Shown: positions 1 to 9,518, counted from the stretch's first letter. The stretch is DNA of 59,811 nucleotides from Roseofilum acuticapitatum BLCC-M154 (GCF_030068475.1 NZ_JAQOSP010000036.1:1-59811), one strand, 5' to 3'. Numbers and translations: made by a program. The notes: generated by a model not told the origin, from the sequence alone.

Positions 1-235
1 TACAGCAGTTTTCGCGCTTTATGTGGGACATCTTGATCCCCCTTTCATGTCCGCTTGCGGAAAATCCCCCTTAAAAAGGGGGACTTTCCTATTCCCCCCT
101 TTTTAAGGGGGGCAAGGGGGGATCTTTTCCTACTGTCCACCGATACGGCGCTTTGCGCTATATCCCTCTCCCCCTCCGAGAGGGACTTTTCCCCCTTCTC
201 CCGTGGGAGAAGGGGTTGGGGGATGAGGGCAAAAT
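1..235. repeat. Composite interspersed repeat, copy 1
   Basis: Non-coding stretch before the first gene. It begins TACAGCAGTTTTCGCGCT, runs through C-rich and G-rich arms around AAAAAGGGGG and TTTTTAAGGGG that can fold as hairpins, and continues through CCTACTGTCCACCGATAC. The same opening, core and CCTACTGTCCA module recur at 14706-14850. The later part (GAGAGGGACTTTTCCCCC and GGGAGAAGGGG) recurs at 27866-27920. The short ORFs here on both strands are repeat shadows. No gene is seen before 264. Confidence 0.75.
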
Positions 236-263
236 CAGGTCTGTTTACCCAGAGCATAAATAA

Positions 264-440
264 ATGACAACTCACTTTATTACAGCCGAAATTGATTTAC
301 AAGCTACGCCCAACCAACTGCATCAAGCCATTGAAGCGGAATTGGAAAAGCGGGGCGAACCCTTGCGTTGGGCAGTGACTGCCGTAGATGAAGAGCAGCA
401 GAAGGCGACGGTGGAAGCAGTGGTGATCGAACAAGCGTGA
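264..440 (+). CDS. Small conserved cyanobacterial protein, 58 aa
   Basis: A 58-residue ORF (MTTHFITAEIDLQA... ending VVIEQA). Its GTGA junction overlaps the next gene by four bases, the usual sign of translational coupling. The protein is acidic, lacks a signal peptide or membrane segment, and looks like one small alpha/beta domain: a first strand FITAEIDL, a helix NQLHQAIEAELEKRG, and further strands. I know of no function. Similar small ORFs upstream of DUF3326 genes are familiar in cyanobacteria, from memory. The clean overlap and sensible composition support a real gene. Confidence 0.7.
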   Translation: MTTHFITAEIDLQATPNQLHQAIEAELEKRGEPLRWAVTAVDEEQQKATVEAVVIEQA

Positions 441-1498
441 ACCGCCCTTATACCGTAGTTTTAATCATCCCCACAGGTATTGGTGCAGCCATTGGGGGCT
501 ATGCGGGGGATGCCTTGCCCGTGGCGAAGGCGATCGCCTCCATTAGCGATCGCCTCATTTCCCATCCCAATGTCCTCAATGGTGCATCCCTCTACTGGAA
601 TATTGCCAACAGCTTTTATGTAGAAGGCTATGCCCTAGACCGGTTTGCCAGTCAACACTGGGGACTGCGCCCAGTCAAAAGTAACCGGATTGGCTTACTT
701 TTGGATCGGGCGATCGAGCCAGACTTACGCACTCGCCATCTACAAGTCGCTGATGCAGCGCGGGCAACCCTGGGCTTAAATATTACCGGCTATGTCATCA
801 CCGACGCGCCCCTAGAAGTGAGCTTAACCCAAGGTGGTAGTCATGCCAGTTGGGGAACCCTGGGCAACCCCGATAGCCTGCTGAGAGCAGCCGAAAAACT
901 CAAGGATGAACAGGGAGCAGAGGCGATCGCCGTAGTCGCCAGATTTCCCGACGACACCGAGAGCGAAGCCTTGCAAAACTATCGCCAAGGGCAAGGAGTC
1001 GATCCGATTGCTGGTCTAGAAGCCATCATCTCCCATCTCGTGGTTCGCACCTTTGGCATCCCCTGCGCCCATGCTCCTGCCCTGCAACCCCTACCCCTTA
1101 ACCCCAAGCTCTCCCCCCGTTCTGCTGCCGAAGAACTCGGCTATACCTTTTTACCTTGCGTTTTAGTCGGCTTAAGTCGCGCCCCCCAACTGCTGACTCC
1201 CCTAGCGCCCTATCGTCCGCAACCGACGGATATTTGGGCGGATCAAGTCGATGCAGTGGTGATTCCCGCAACGGCTTGTGGAGGGAGTGCTATCTTAAAG
1301 TTAAGTCAAACCCAGACTTGCATTATTGCTGTAAATGAGAATAAGACCGAGATGCGATCGCCTCCAGAGCTACTCAAAATTCCAGTAGTGCCAGTAAACT
1401 CTTATTTAGAAGCCCTGGGAGTTTTAGTTGCCCATCGATCTGGCGTAAATCTAGACGCTCTTGGGCCGAACCTATTCCCTTTATCGGGGAAAGAGTAA
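437..1498 (+). CDS. DUF3326 family protein
   Basis: A 353-residue protein beginning MNRPYTVVLIIPTGIGAAIGG from a GTG codon that overlaps the stop of the preceding small gene. The opening glycine-rich IPTGIGAAIGGYAGDA and the phrase SHPNVLNGASLYW are what I associate with cyanobacterial DUF3326, a conserved family of unknown function. The C-terminal half holds further conserved-looking segments (VVIPATACGGSAIL and IPVVPVNSYLEALGVLV). No membrane segments are evident, so it is probably cytoplasmic. The upstream small gene and this one likely form a two-gene operon. Confidence 0.8.
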   Translation: MNRPYTVVLIIPTGIGAAIGGYAGDALPVAKAIASISDRLISHPNVLNGASLYWNIANSFYVEGYALDRFASQHWGLRPVKSNRIGLLLDRAIEPDLRTRHLQVADAARATLGLNITGYVITDAPLEVSLTQGGSHASWGTLGNPDSLLRAAEKLKDEQGAEAIAVVARFPDDTESEALQNYRQGQGVDPIAGLEAIISHLVVRTFGIPCAHAPALQPLPLNPKLSPRSAAEELGYTFLPCVLVGLSRAPQLLTPLAPYRPQPTDIWADQVDAVVIPATACGGSAILKLSQTQTCIIAVNENKTEMRSPPELLKIPVVPVNSYLEALGVLVAHRSGVNLDALGPNLFPLSGKE

Positions 1499-1535
1499 AC
1501 AACCCCGAAATTGACCTTTTTGCACCTAAAACGCC

Positions 1536-2123
1536 GTGACTGACCAACAAAATCCAGACTTAGAACCAATGACGCGATCGCAAATTCTCATTGCCATGGG
1601 AGTCACTGCTATTATTTTACTGATTGTCGCCAAAGTGTGGTTAACCCTGGGTTCGATTACGCACCTTCGCGCCCAATGGCAAGTCGATAAACTGGCGATC
1701 GGTGTTGTTCTTGGCCTAGGAATTACTGCCGCTAGTGCCCTAGTGTATGGCATCTGGCCCGCCTATCGTCAAAGTGCCGATGTTTATCTCGGCCTTGTCC
1801 TCAAACCCTTAACCTATCCCGATATCGTCTGGCTAGGCTTACTACCGGGGTTAAGTGAAGAATTTCTCTTTCGAGGGGTGATGCTCCCTGCCCTAGGATT
1901 AAACATTACTGGTTTGATCTTATCAAGCCTCTGTTTTGGGGTTTTACACTTAAGTGGGAGCAATCAATGGCCCTATGTGATTTGGGCAACCTTAGTCGGA
2001 CTCGCCCTAGGATATAGCGCTTTAGCCACAGGTAACTTGCTGGTTCCGATTTTAGCCCATATTCTCACGAATCTAGTCTCTAGTTTCACCTGGAAAATGG
2101 GCAATCCTAACCTAAGCGCTTAA
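1536..2123 (+). CDS. CPBP family intramembrane metalloprotease
   Basis: A 195-residue, strongly hydrophobic protein from a GTG start. The CPBP (CAAX protease and bacteriocin-processing, Abi) signature is complete: SEEFLFRG near residue 107 supplies the paired glutamates and arginine, FGVLHLSG near 135 supplies the first histidine, and AHILTN near 174 supplies HxxxN. About five or six membrane helices can be drawn. The family cleaves substrates within the membrane. The natural substrate in cyanobacteria is unknown to me. It lies 37 bases after the DUF3326 gene and may share its transcript. Confidence 0.87.
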   Translation: MTDQQNPDLEPMTRSQILIAMGVTAIILLIVAKVWLTLGSITHLRAQWQVDKLAIGVVLGLGITAASALVYGIWPAYRQSADVYLGLVLKPLTYPDIVWLGLLPGLSEEFLFRGVMLPALGLNITGLILSSLCFGVLHLSGSNQWPYVIWATLVGLALGYSALATGNLLVPILAHILTNLVSSFTWKMGNPNLSA

Positions 2124-2167
2124 CCCTCCATTTACTCCGGCTTTTTCAATTCAGCTAGGAGGTTCAG

Positions 2168-5098
2168 GTGAAAACACACCCATACAACTTGCATCAGATT
2201 AGGGTAACTTTGTCAGCTTTGGGTTTATGGAGTTGCTTGTTGTTGTCTGCGTTAGTATTCACCCCTTTAGATAGCACCAACACTCCAATTTTACAGCAGA
2301 TTCATCCCTTCATCCTCCTCCTGATCGCCTTGGTGATGCTTTCCTATTGGGGAGGATTGCGCGTCGGGTTAGCCAGTGCTGCTTTAGTCAATTTAACCCT
2401 GATCTATCAGGTTCTGATTCCTGGCGATCTCCCTGTTTTTCCCCATACCCCTCTAGAATTAACTTTATCTGGATTTCTAGCCCTTAGTATCGCCTTTTTC
2501 ATCGGTCATAGCCAAGATCAGAAGAAATTGCTGCTCGGTAAGCTGCAAGCTACTCAAAGTTCCTTAGATAAAAGTTTAGATAGACTCACCAGTTATAATC
2601 TCTTACTGCAAGAACTCCTGCGGGAAAGCCATGTATATTATCAATCTCTAGCCGATCTTTTACCCCAAATCATCTATCGGGTAGATCTTGAAGGTAAGTT
2701 GACCTTTGGGAATCAAGCCTTTTTAAGAACCATAGGACGGGAATGGAATGAAGCGATCGGACAATCCTTAGATCAACTTTATCCTCCCCAGTTAGCACAA
2801 CAATTTATTGATCAAGATCAATGGGTTCAGAACACAGGAAAAGCCTTAGATCAAGTTGATACTCAGTATTTGACTTCTAGCGATCGCCCCCAGTATTTTC
2901 ATGTGATTAAAACCCCCATAAGTAATGCCCATGGCGAGATTATTGGCACACAATCAATTAGCTTAGATATTACGGAGCATCAAAGCATTTTAGAAGCTCT
3001 GACCAAAAGTCAAAAGCGCTATGAAATGGCAACTAAAGCAGGAAGAGTCGGTATTTGGGAATGGGATTTGCTCGAAAATGAATTTAGGTTAGATACCAGT
3101 TTACAGCAGTTGTTGGGGTATTCAACGGAAGAGAATAAAACCCATGTCAAAGATTGGTCAGAACGAATTTATCATGAAGACAAAATAAAGTTTTTTAGAC
3201 AAATCGATAAAGTCATTAAGGGAGAAATAAAAACCTATGAAATTGTCCAGCGATTACTTCACACAAATGGAAATATTCGCTGGTTTTTGCTGCGAGGAAC
3301 AGTACAAAAAAACGATCTAAATCAAGCGTTTCAGTTGATGGGAACAGGCACAGATATTACAGAACTAAAAGAAACTGAAGAAGCTCTTATAAAAGCGAAA
3401 AAAAAATATCATAGTATCTTTGAAAATGCCATTGAAGGGATTTTTCAAAGCAGATTGGATGGTAAATTTATTAATGTTAATCCTGCGTTTGCGAAGATTT
3501 TAGGCTATAACTCACCACAAACTCTCATCCCAAGTATTGATAATATTGCAGAACAAGTTTATGTAGATATAGAACAGCGAGACAGGTTGATCGCCCTGAT
3601 TGAAGAAAAGGGGGAAATTTTAGGATTTGAATATCAAGTGTATCGTTTAGATCGAAGCAAAATTTGGATTTCCGAAAATTGTCATGCCGTCCGAGATTCT
3701 GAAGGTAATCTGCTATATTTAGAAGGGACAATTGAAGATATTACCGAGCGCAAAAAAGCCCAAAAAATTTTAGAATATCATGCTTTTCATGACCCCTTAA
3801 CCGGTTTATTGAACCGCTCTGCCTTCATCGATAAAATTGAAGAATGCTTAAAAGAAGTACGCGAAAAACCCGGCCGTTTTTTTACGATCTTAACCATCGA
3901 TCTCAATCGATTTAAGATTATTAATGATAGTTTGGGACACTTTGTCGGCGATCAACTCCTGATTAGTGTGGCCAGACGCTTAGAAAGTTATATTGCTAAT
4001 TGTGGGATTGTTTCTCGCTTGAATGGCGATGATTTTGCAGTGCTAATTCCAGAAATTCAGAATTATGAAGAAATTATGGACTTAGCGGATTGTATGGAAG
4101 AAGCTTTTGCGAATGAACCGTTTTGGGTGCAAGGTCATGAAGTATTTATGAGCGCCAGTATAGGGATTGTTTTATCTCATCATGCTTCTACGGGTTTGGT
4201 CTATGAGGATGCAGAACGTTTACTCAAAGATGCAGATACGGCTATTTACCATGCTAAACGCAAGGGAAAAAATCATCACCAACTGTTTGATAGCACTATG
4301 CGCTCGGTGGATGAATGTCAATTTCAATTAGAAATGGATTTACGCCGGGCAATTGAGCGGCAGGAGTTTTGTTTATACTATCAACCGATTATTGATTTAA
4401 ATAAGGGAAAAATCAGTGGTTTTGAATCTTTGATTCGCTGGAAAAATCAGGATAATAAAGTAATTAGTCCTAGTAAGTTTATTCCTTTGGCGGAAGTAAC
4501 AGGACTGATTGTGGCTATAGGAGAATGGGTGATTGATGAAGCCTGTAGACAAATTAAGCAATGGCAAGAGGATGGCTTATTATTACAGCCCATTTATGTG
4601 AATGTGAATGTGGCCGGTCGCCAGTTTGCCCAAGCAGGATTGGTGGAGATTATTATGCAATCTTTGCAGCGCCATCAGTTGCCCCCTGATTATTTCCAAG
4701 TGGAAATTACGGAGGGGTTGATGATGGAAAATTTGGACTCGGTGGTGCGTCAATTATGCCAATTGCAAGAGTTAGGCGTTAATCTTTGTATTGATGATTT
4801 TGGGACGGGTCATTCGAGTTTAAGTCGCCTCCAGTTGTTTCCGATTGATACCCTGAAGATCGATCGATCTTTTATTCCTTTGCATTCTCAGGTGGAAAAA
4901 GATTGGGAGTTGGTAAAATCGATTGTGAATTTGGGCCATAGTTTGTCGATGCGAGTGGTGGCGGAGGGGGTGGAAACGGTGGAACAACAGCAGAAGTTGA
5001 AGGAATTGGGGTGTGATTATGGACAAGGGTATCTGTTTGCGAAACCCTTGGAGCAGGAGGCGGTGAGGGAGTTGTTAGGGCGAAATCCGGTTTTCTAA
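2168..5098 (+). CDS. Membrane PAS-GGDEF-EAL cyclic-di-GMP protein
   Basis: A 976-residue signalling protein from GTG after an AGGAGG-like sequence at 2156-2162. N-terminal membrane helices (about 15-115) are followed by a short coiled coil and three PAS domains (about 160-275, 283-405 and 412-535). A GGDEF domain follows (about 540-700) and then an EAL domain (about 716-970). The GGDEF signature is degenerate (RLNGDDF), so cyclase activity is doubtful. The EAL domain keeps ESLIRW, EITE, IDDFGTG, LKID and VAEGVET and should be a competent cyclic-di-GMP phosphodiesterase. The GGDEF domain may instead bind GTP as a regulator. The 3' end overlaps the convergent wecB gene by four bases. Confidence 0.9.
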   Translation: MKTHPYNLHQIRVTLSALGLWSCLLLSALVFTPLDSTNTPILQQIHPFILLLIALVMLSYWGGLRVGLASAALVNLTLIYQVLIPGDLPVFPHTPLELTLSGFLALSIAFFIGHSQDQKKLLLGKLQATQSSLDKSLDRLTSYNLLLQELLRESHVYYQSLADLLPQIIYRVDLEGKLTFGNQAFLRTIGREWNEAIGQSLDQLYPPQLAQQFIDQDQWVQNTGKALDQVDTQYLTSSDRPQYFHVIKTPISNAHGEIIGTQSISLDITEHQSILEALTKSQKRYEMATKAGRVGIWEWDLLENEFRLDTSLQQLLGYSTEENKTHVKDWSERIYHEDKIKFFRQIDKVIKGEIKTYEIVQRLLHTNGNIRWFLLRGTVQKNDLNQAFQLMGTGTDITELKETEEALIKAKKKYHSIFENAIEGIFQSRLDGKFINVNPAFAKILGYNSPQTLIPSIDNIAEQVYVDIEQRDRLIALIEEKGEILGFEYQVYRLDRSKIWISENCHAVRDSEGNLLYLEGTIEDITERKKAQKILEYHAFHDPLTGLLNRSAFIDKIEECLKEVREKPGRFFTILTIDLNRFKIINDSLGHFVGDQLLISVARRLESYIANCGIVSRLNGDDFAVLIPEIQNYEEIMDLADCMEEAFANEPFWVQGHEVFMSASIGIVLSHHASTGLVYEDAERLLKDADTAIYHAKRKGKNHHQLFDSTMRSVDECQFQLEMDLRRAIERQEFCLYYQPIIDLNKGKISGFESLIRWKNQDNKVISPSKFIPLAEVTGLIVAIGEWVIDEACRQIKQWQEDGLLLQPIYVNVNVAGRQFAQAGLVEIIMQSLQRHQLPPDYFQVEITEGLMMENLDSVVRQLCQLQELGVNLCIDDFGTGHSSLSRLQLFPIDTLKIDRSFIPLHSQVEKDWELVKSIVNLGHSLSMRVVAEGVETVEQQQKLKELGCDYGQGYLFAKPLEQEAVRELLGRNPVF

Positions 5099-6207
5099 GG
5101 TTTGAGGAATTTCCTGACTTGCTCTAGGATGCGTTCAGAGGCGTGGCCGTCTCCGAAGGGGTTGATGGCGGTTGCCATGCGCTGATAGAGGTGGGGTTGC
5201 CAGAGGAGTTCGGAGGCAGCGTTAAGGATAGAGTGGGACTCTGTACCGACTAGGCGGGCGGTTCCGGCGGCGATCGCCTCTGGACGCTCTGTAGTCTCCC
5301 TTAGCACCAATACCGGTTTGCCTAATGAGGGGGCTTCTTCCTGAAGGCCACCAGAGTCGGTTAAGACGAAATGACAGGCGGCGATCGCCCCGACTAATTG
5401 GGCATAATCTAAAGGTTCGGTTAAAAAGATGCGATCGCGGTTGCCCAGCATTCGTTGTAAAGGTTCGCGCACTGTGGGATTGCGGTGTAAGGGCAATACC
5501 AGGGCAGTATCGGGAAATTGGGCTAAAATTTGCAGAAATCCAGTGGCGATCGCCTCTAACGGCTCTCCCCAATTTTCCCGCCGATGCACTGTCGCCAATA
5601 ACACCCGATATTTAGACCAGTCCAACCCCCCAATTTCACACCCGCTCTGAGATTGAGCCACCTTCAAAAGCGCATCAATCACCGTATTTCCCGTTTGGTG
5701 AATCTCTCCCACCACCCCAGAGCGCCGTAAATTCTCCACCGCTAACTCCGTAGGGGCAAAATGTAAACTCGCCAATTGCGAAATTAACCGGCGATTAGCC
5801 TCCTCTGGATAGGGATTCCAAAGCTGGTCTGTGCGTAATCCAGCCTCCACATGGGCAACAGGGATTTTTTGGTAAAATGCCGCTAACGTAGCTGCAAAGG
5901 CCGTCGTTGTATCTCCCTGTACAATCACCAAATCTAACCCCAATTCGGCAAACAGAGCCTCTAAACCCTGCAAACTCCGACAAGTGATATCCGTCAGGGT
6001 TTGCTTCGGCTGCATAATCTCCAAATCATGGTCGGCCCTCAGCCCAAACAATTCCATGACCTGGGACACCATCTCTTGATGTTGACCGGTTAAAACCACT
6101 TGAGTCTCAAACTCTGGGGCCGAGCGAAATTGCCCAATTACAGGCGCTAACTTAATCGCCTCTGGACGAGTGCCCAAAATAATCCCAATTCGCCAAATTT
6201 TAGACAT
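5095..6207 (-). CDS. wecB: UDP-N-acetylglucosamine 2-epimerase (non-hydrolysing)
   Basis: A 370-residue enzyme interconverting UDP-GlcNAc and UDP-ManNAc, which supplies ManNAc units for cell-surface polysaccharide. The family motifs are all present: GTRPEAIKLAPV at the N terminus, QGDTT, HVEAGLRT, NPYPEEANRRL, and near the C terminus SGGLQEEAPSLGKPVL with TTERPE. Length is typical. It starts at ATG and its 3' end meets the convergent cyclic-di-GMP gene. Several GCGATCGC sites lie within it. No other polysaccharide genes adjoin it except the sugar epimerase 2.3 kb away. Confidence 0.94.
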   Translation of the reverse strand: MSKIWRIGIILGTRPEAIKLAPVIGQFRSAPEFETQVVLTGQHQEMVSQVMELFGLRADHDLEIMQPKQTLTDITCRSLQGLEALFAELGLDLVIVQGDTTTAFAATLAAFYQKIPVAHVEAGLRTDQLWNPYPEEANRRLISQLASLHFAPTELAVENLRRSGVVGEIHQTGNTVIDALLKVAQSQSGCEIGGLDWSKYRVLLATVHRRENWGEPLEAIATGFLQILAQFPDTALVLPLHRNPTVREPLQRMLGNRDRIFLTEPLDYAQLVGAIAACHFVLTDSGGLQEEAPSLGKPVLVLRETTERPEAIAAGTARLVGTESHSILNAASELLWQPHLYQRMATAINPFGDGHASERILEQVRKFLKP

Positions 6208-6444
6208 ATTTTATACAAACACAACAAAAAAAGGGGGGTACAATAGAAATTGGCTGGTCTCCCTATGGGCTGACCCATCAATGACGGTCAACCTGAAAAT
6301 TAAAGAGTACAATGAGTTCAACAGTTCTTCAGACCACACCCCTTTGGATGTCATCTTACACCTTAATATTTTGATGTATCGATCGCCGATGTCCGAAGCT
6401 CTATAATTTTCCTATACTTTTGATGTATTCAACAGGACTTGGTT

Positions 6445-7731
6445 ATGACCCAATCTCCCCAGAAAACTCCTCCCTCTCCTCCCCCTCGTCCCCCAGCGCC
6501 TCCACCGCGCACAACCGCCAGCCCGGATGGAGCCACCCAACAAATGCCGGCCCGCACCATGCCCATGAATCCGCAGGCAGCAAAGGCAGCGAAGGCTAAG
6601 GCCGCTCCCCCTCCCGGAGCAGCCCCCAAAGCAGCCAAGCGACAAGCTGCCAAATCCGGGCCAAGTCCGGGTAATCCTACCCTCGAAGAAATTGTCAAAC
6701 GCGCAGACGAAGAAGGGGTCTCCGATATTCACCTAGGGGTCAATGAGCTTCCCCGCTTTCGGAAACGGGGTGATATTACCAGTTTGGAATATCCCAAAAC
6801 TGATCTGAATACATTCATGAGCTGGTTGCGAGAATGTATGACGGATGAAGAAATTCGCCAATTCCAAGACCACCTGGATTTTGACGGTGCGTTTGATTTT
6901 GGCTTTGTGCGAATTCGGATTAATGTCTTTGATTCCTTGGCGGGGCCAGCCATGGTGTTGCGCTTGATTCCATCCAATATTTTGACGATGGAACAATTGA
7001 AATCCCCAGAAGTATTTAAGGATGTCTGTCACTATCACAAGGGACTGGTTCTGGTGACGGGGCCCACGGGTTCCGGGAAATCAACCACGATGGCGGCCCT
7101 GATTGACTATATCAATCGGAACATGGCTCACCATATCATCACGATTGAAGACCCGGTGGAATTTGTCCATGTGAGTCAGAAATCTCTGGTGAAACACCGA
7201 GAAGTTGGCCGCCATACCCGCGAATTTAAGAATGCCCTAAAAGCCGCTCTGCGGGAAGACCCGGATTTGATGTTGGTGGGGGAAATTCGGGACAAGGAAA
7301 CCATGGGCATTGCCCTGAAAGCGGCATCTACGGGTCACTTGGTGATGGGAACCCTGCACACTAATAGTGCGGTAAAAACGATTGAGCGGATTATGGGGAT
7401 GTTTCCCCCGGCAGAACAGCCAGCCCTGCGGGTTTCACTTGCGGAGTCTTTAGTCTGCATCATTGCTCAGGGACTCTGTAAAACCACGGATGGTAAACGG
7501 GCGGCATTCCATGACATTATGATCGCGACCGATGCAGTCAAGGAATATGTGATCAAAAATGACTTAGAGGCGATTACCCAAATCATGCTCCGGTCAGAGT
7601 TTGAAGGGATGACGACCATGAATAAGGCTCTCTATAACCTCTATCAAGAGGGTCGAATTACGGAAGAAACAGCCCTAGAGAAATCGCCAACGCCAAATGA
7701 AATGGCCCAATTCCTCCGAGGTCGGATGTAA
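6445..7731 (+). CDS. pilT: Type IV pilus retraction ATPase PilT
   Basis: A 428-residue hexameric ATPase driving pilus retraction and twitching or phototaxis. I chose ATG at 6445 over TTG at 6439; AGGA lies eight or so bases upstream. The first 75 residues are an unusual Pro/Ala/Lys-rich, probably disordered extension. The PilT core follows: an N2 domain, Walker A GPTGSGKSTT near 205, Asp box IITIEDPVEF, Walker B PDLMLVGEIRD and His box STGHLVMGTLHT. The length and the lack of the classic PilT C terminus suggest the cyanobacterial PilT2-like paralogue, but I cannot prove which. The next gene follows by 15 bases. Confidence 0.9.
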   Translation: MTQSPQKTPPSPPPRPPAPPPRTTASPDGATQQMPARTMPMNPQAAKAAKAKAAPPPGAAPKAAKRQAAKSGPSPGNPTLEEIVKRADEEGVSDIHLGVNELPRFRKRGDITSLEYPKTDLNTFMSWLRECMTDEEIRQFQDHLDFDGAFDFGFVRIRINVFDSLAGPAMVLRLIPSNILTMEQLKSPEVFKDVCHYHKGLVLVTGPTGSGKSTTMAALIDYINRNMAHHIITIEDPVEFVHVSQKSLVKHREVGRHTREFKNALKAALREDPDLMLVGEIRDKETMGIALKAASTGHLVMGTLHTNSAVKTIERIMGMFPPAEQPALRVSLAESLVCIIAQGLCKTTDGKRAAFHDIMIATDAVKEYVIKNDLEAITQIMLRSEFEGMTTMNKALYNLYQEGRITEETALEKSPTPNEMAQFLRGRM

Positions 7732-7746
7732 TTCAGACTGACGGGA

Positions 7747-8463
7747 ATGATTATATCAGAGTCATTCAAGGCGATCGCCCTATTTACACCTGGGGGGGAT
7801 ATCGTTTACTGCATCGATCCGAGTAAACGGAATCGATGGCATATCGATCTGTGTGCTAAATTGCAAACGCTCTTGGATCTTAGTGCTACCCCCCATTTTT
7901 TAGTACCTTGTTATACGGCGACTCTGGATCGGTGGCTCGATCCCCAAACTCAACACCTCCATTGTGTCGCCGAAGCTTACCCCCTAGTCTTTCATTATGC
8001 TCCTCTCTTAAATGCCCTATTTGGCTTAGAGGTGGAGTGGAAACCGGTCTCTGTATCTCCTGAATTGTGCGATCCGATGGCGATCGCCTCCTACTACGAG
8101 CAATTTCCCCAACTGTGGGAAGATCATGATTGGGTGGTGCGAGTCCAAAACCCCTCCCTAGAAGAGACTCCACCGGATTTATCCTTAGAAGAATTCAACC
8201 CCCATGGTTATATTTTTCGCTTATTTGTCTCTGGAAATCACAACAGTACAGAGCGACTATTACAAAAAGTACATTCGTTTCTAGAACAAAGTCTTTCTCA
8301 ACCCTACACCTTGAAAGTCATTGATATTCTCAAACATCCCGATCGCGCTGAACAAGACCAAGTTTTAGCCACCCCCACCTTACTCCGGGTTTGGCCCCAA
8401 CCCATACGTCGCGTGGTCGGAGAAATTGAGCATCAGCAACAACTGGTTCGCTTAATTCATTAG
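7747..8463 (+). CDS. KaiB-domain protein with an N-terminal extension
   Basis: A 238-residue protein in two parts. Residues 1 to about 150 are a domain I do not recognise (ALFTPGGDIVYCIDPSKR...). From about 153 to the end it resembles circadian protein KaiB and the N-terminal domain of SasA: FRLFVSGNHNSTE, then LKVIDILKHPDRAEQD, then VLATPTLLRVWPQPIRR. KaiB itself is about 100 residues and free-standing. Here the fold is C-terminal. It probably has a thioredoxin-like fold and may bind KaiC-type ATPases, which is inference. It sits 15 bases after pilT on the same strand and is probably co-transcribed. Confidence 0.82.
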   Translation: MIISESFKAIALFTPGGDIVYCIDPSKRNRWHIDLCAKLQTLLDLSATPHFLVPCYTATLDRWLDPQTQHLHCVAEAYPLVFHYAPLLNALFGLEVEWKPVSVSPELCDPMAIASYYEQFPQLWEDHDWVVRVQNPSLEETPPDLSLEEFNPHGYIFRLFVSGNHNSTERLLQKVHSFLEQSLSQPYTLKVIDILKHPDRAEQDQVLATPTLLRVWPQPIRRVVGEIEHQQQLVRLIH

Positions 8464-8471
8464 AACGGTGT

Positions 8472-9440
8472 TTAACCGGACTGGATATAAAACTCCCGGC
8501 GAAACCATGCTACCGTTTCTGATAAGCCATCTGAGAGCGATCGCTCCAAAGAAAAGCCAGTAGCGAGCAATTTTTGATTGCAGCCGATCCAGTGGATGGG
8601 ATCGCCGCTTCTACGATCGCCGGTAAAAACAATGCGATCGGGATGGCGATCGGCTAAAGTAACGATGAGGGTGGCTAGGTCGCGGATCGTGATTCCTTCA
8701 GCAGAGCAAACATTGAAGATTGGCGCATTGATTTTGGCTTCGTTCGCCAGCCATATCAAAGCGCGAGCAGCATCGCTGACGTGAACGAAATCGCGCATTT
8801 CGCAGCCATCGCCAAACAGCTCGATCGCCTCGTCAGAAAGCAAAGTTTTACATAGAATATCAAATATCACTTGTTTCTGTTGCCTCGGCCCGTAGAGAGA
8901 AAAGATACGGGCGATCGCGCTTTGAAAGCCGTAGCACTGGGAGAAGACGCGAATGTACTCCTCAGCAGCCAACTTACTCACACCATAAGGAGAAATCGGT
9001 CGAGTCGCTGTCTCTTCGTCAATGGGAACTTGTCGGGGTTCCCCATAGACTGCTGCCGTTGAAGCATAGACCAAGCGACCGGAAAACCCACTGCTGCGGA
9101 GGGCTTCGAGCAGGTTAAAAGTTGCTACCAAATTTTGATTAAAATCCAGAGCCGGAGTTTTCACGGAATCGGCAAAATAAACGAATCCTGCGAGGTGGAA
9201 AACAGCATCAAAGTGCTGGTGAGCCAAAAGATCCAACAAATTTGGGCTAGTCAGATCCAGTTGGATAAAGTCCTGGGGCAACATCAAGGGTTCGGCTGCT
9301 GGCTCTTTTGCTTCCGGTGGATTTCTATCCATACCCGTCACATATCCGCCATGCTTTCTCAGTTGCTGGCAGACTACCCGTCCTAAAAAACCGCTTACTC
9401 CGGTTATGAGAATGCGCTTACCTTGAATTGCGATCGCCAT
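8472..9440 (-). CDS. NAD-dependent sugar epimerase/dehydratase (extended SDR)
   Basis: A 322-residue extended short-chain dehydrogenase/reductase of the GalE/RmlB type. The Rossmann glycine motif is ITGVSGFLG near the N terminus, the catalytic pair is YGVSKLAAE (YxxxK), and the upstream serine region is VYASTAAVYG. The substrate is likely a nucleotide sugar, but the exact sugar cannot be read from sequence. It is the last minus-strand gene downstream of the lasso island, 75 bases beyond the glycosyltransferase, and could supply a sugar for it. That link is inference; the gene may equally be ordinary surface-sugar metabolism. Confidence 0.87.
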   Translation of the reverse strand: MAIAIQGKRILITGVSGFLGRVVCQQLRKHGGYVTGMDRNPPEAKEPAAEPLMLPQDFIQLDLTSPNLLDLLAHQHFDAVFHLAGFVYFADSVKTPALDFNQNLVATFNLLEALRSSGFSGRLVYASTAAVYGEPRQVPIDEETATRPISPYGVSKLAAEEYIRVFSQCYGFQSAIARIFSLYGPRQQKQVIFDILCKTLLSDEAIELFGDGCEMRDFVHVSDAARALIWLANEAKINAPIFNVCSAEGITIRDLATLIVTLADRHPDRIVFTGDRRSGDPIHWIGCNQKLLATGFSLERSLSDGLSETVAWFRREFYIQSG

Positions 9441-9490
9441 TAATCGTTGTCATTAGCCTTACAATTATGCCTCATACCATTTCTGCACTG

Positions 9491-9518
9491 GTAGGGGCGA
9501 ACGGCCGTTCGCCCCTAC
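9491..9518. repeat. 28-bp perfect palindrome (GTAGGGG family)
   Basis: A perfect palindrome whose half is GTAGGGGCGAACGG, followed directly by its reverse complement. The same sequence lies inside mutS2 at 58223-58250, and a variant with TTAACGG is at 39763-39790. Here it overlaps the 3' end of the glycosyltransferase gene: that gene's TAG stop is the TAG of GTAGGGG. It can form a strong hairpin but has no following T run, so terminator function is unproven. Confidence 0.9.

Noticed and set aside
45-275. ORFs on both strands at the window start
   Set aside because: They are translations of C/G-rich repeat modules that recur elsewhere without keeping a frame.
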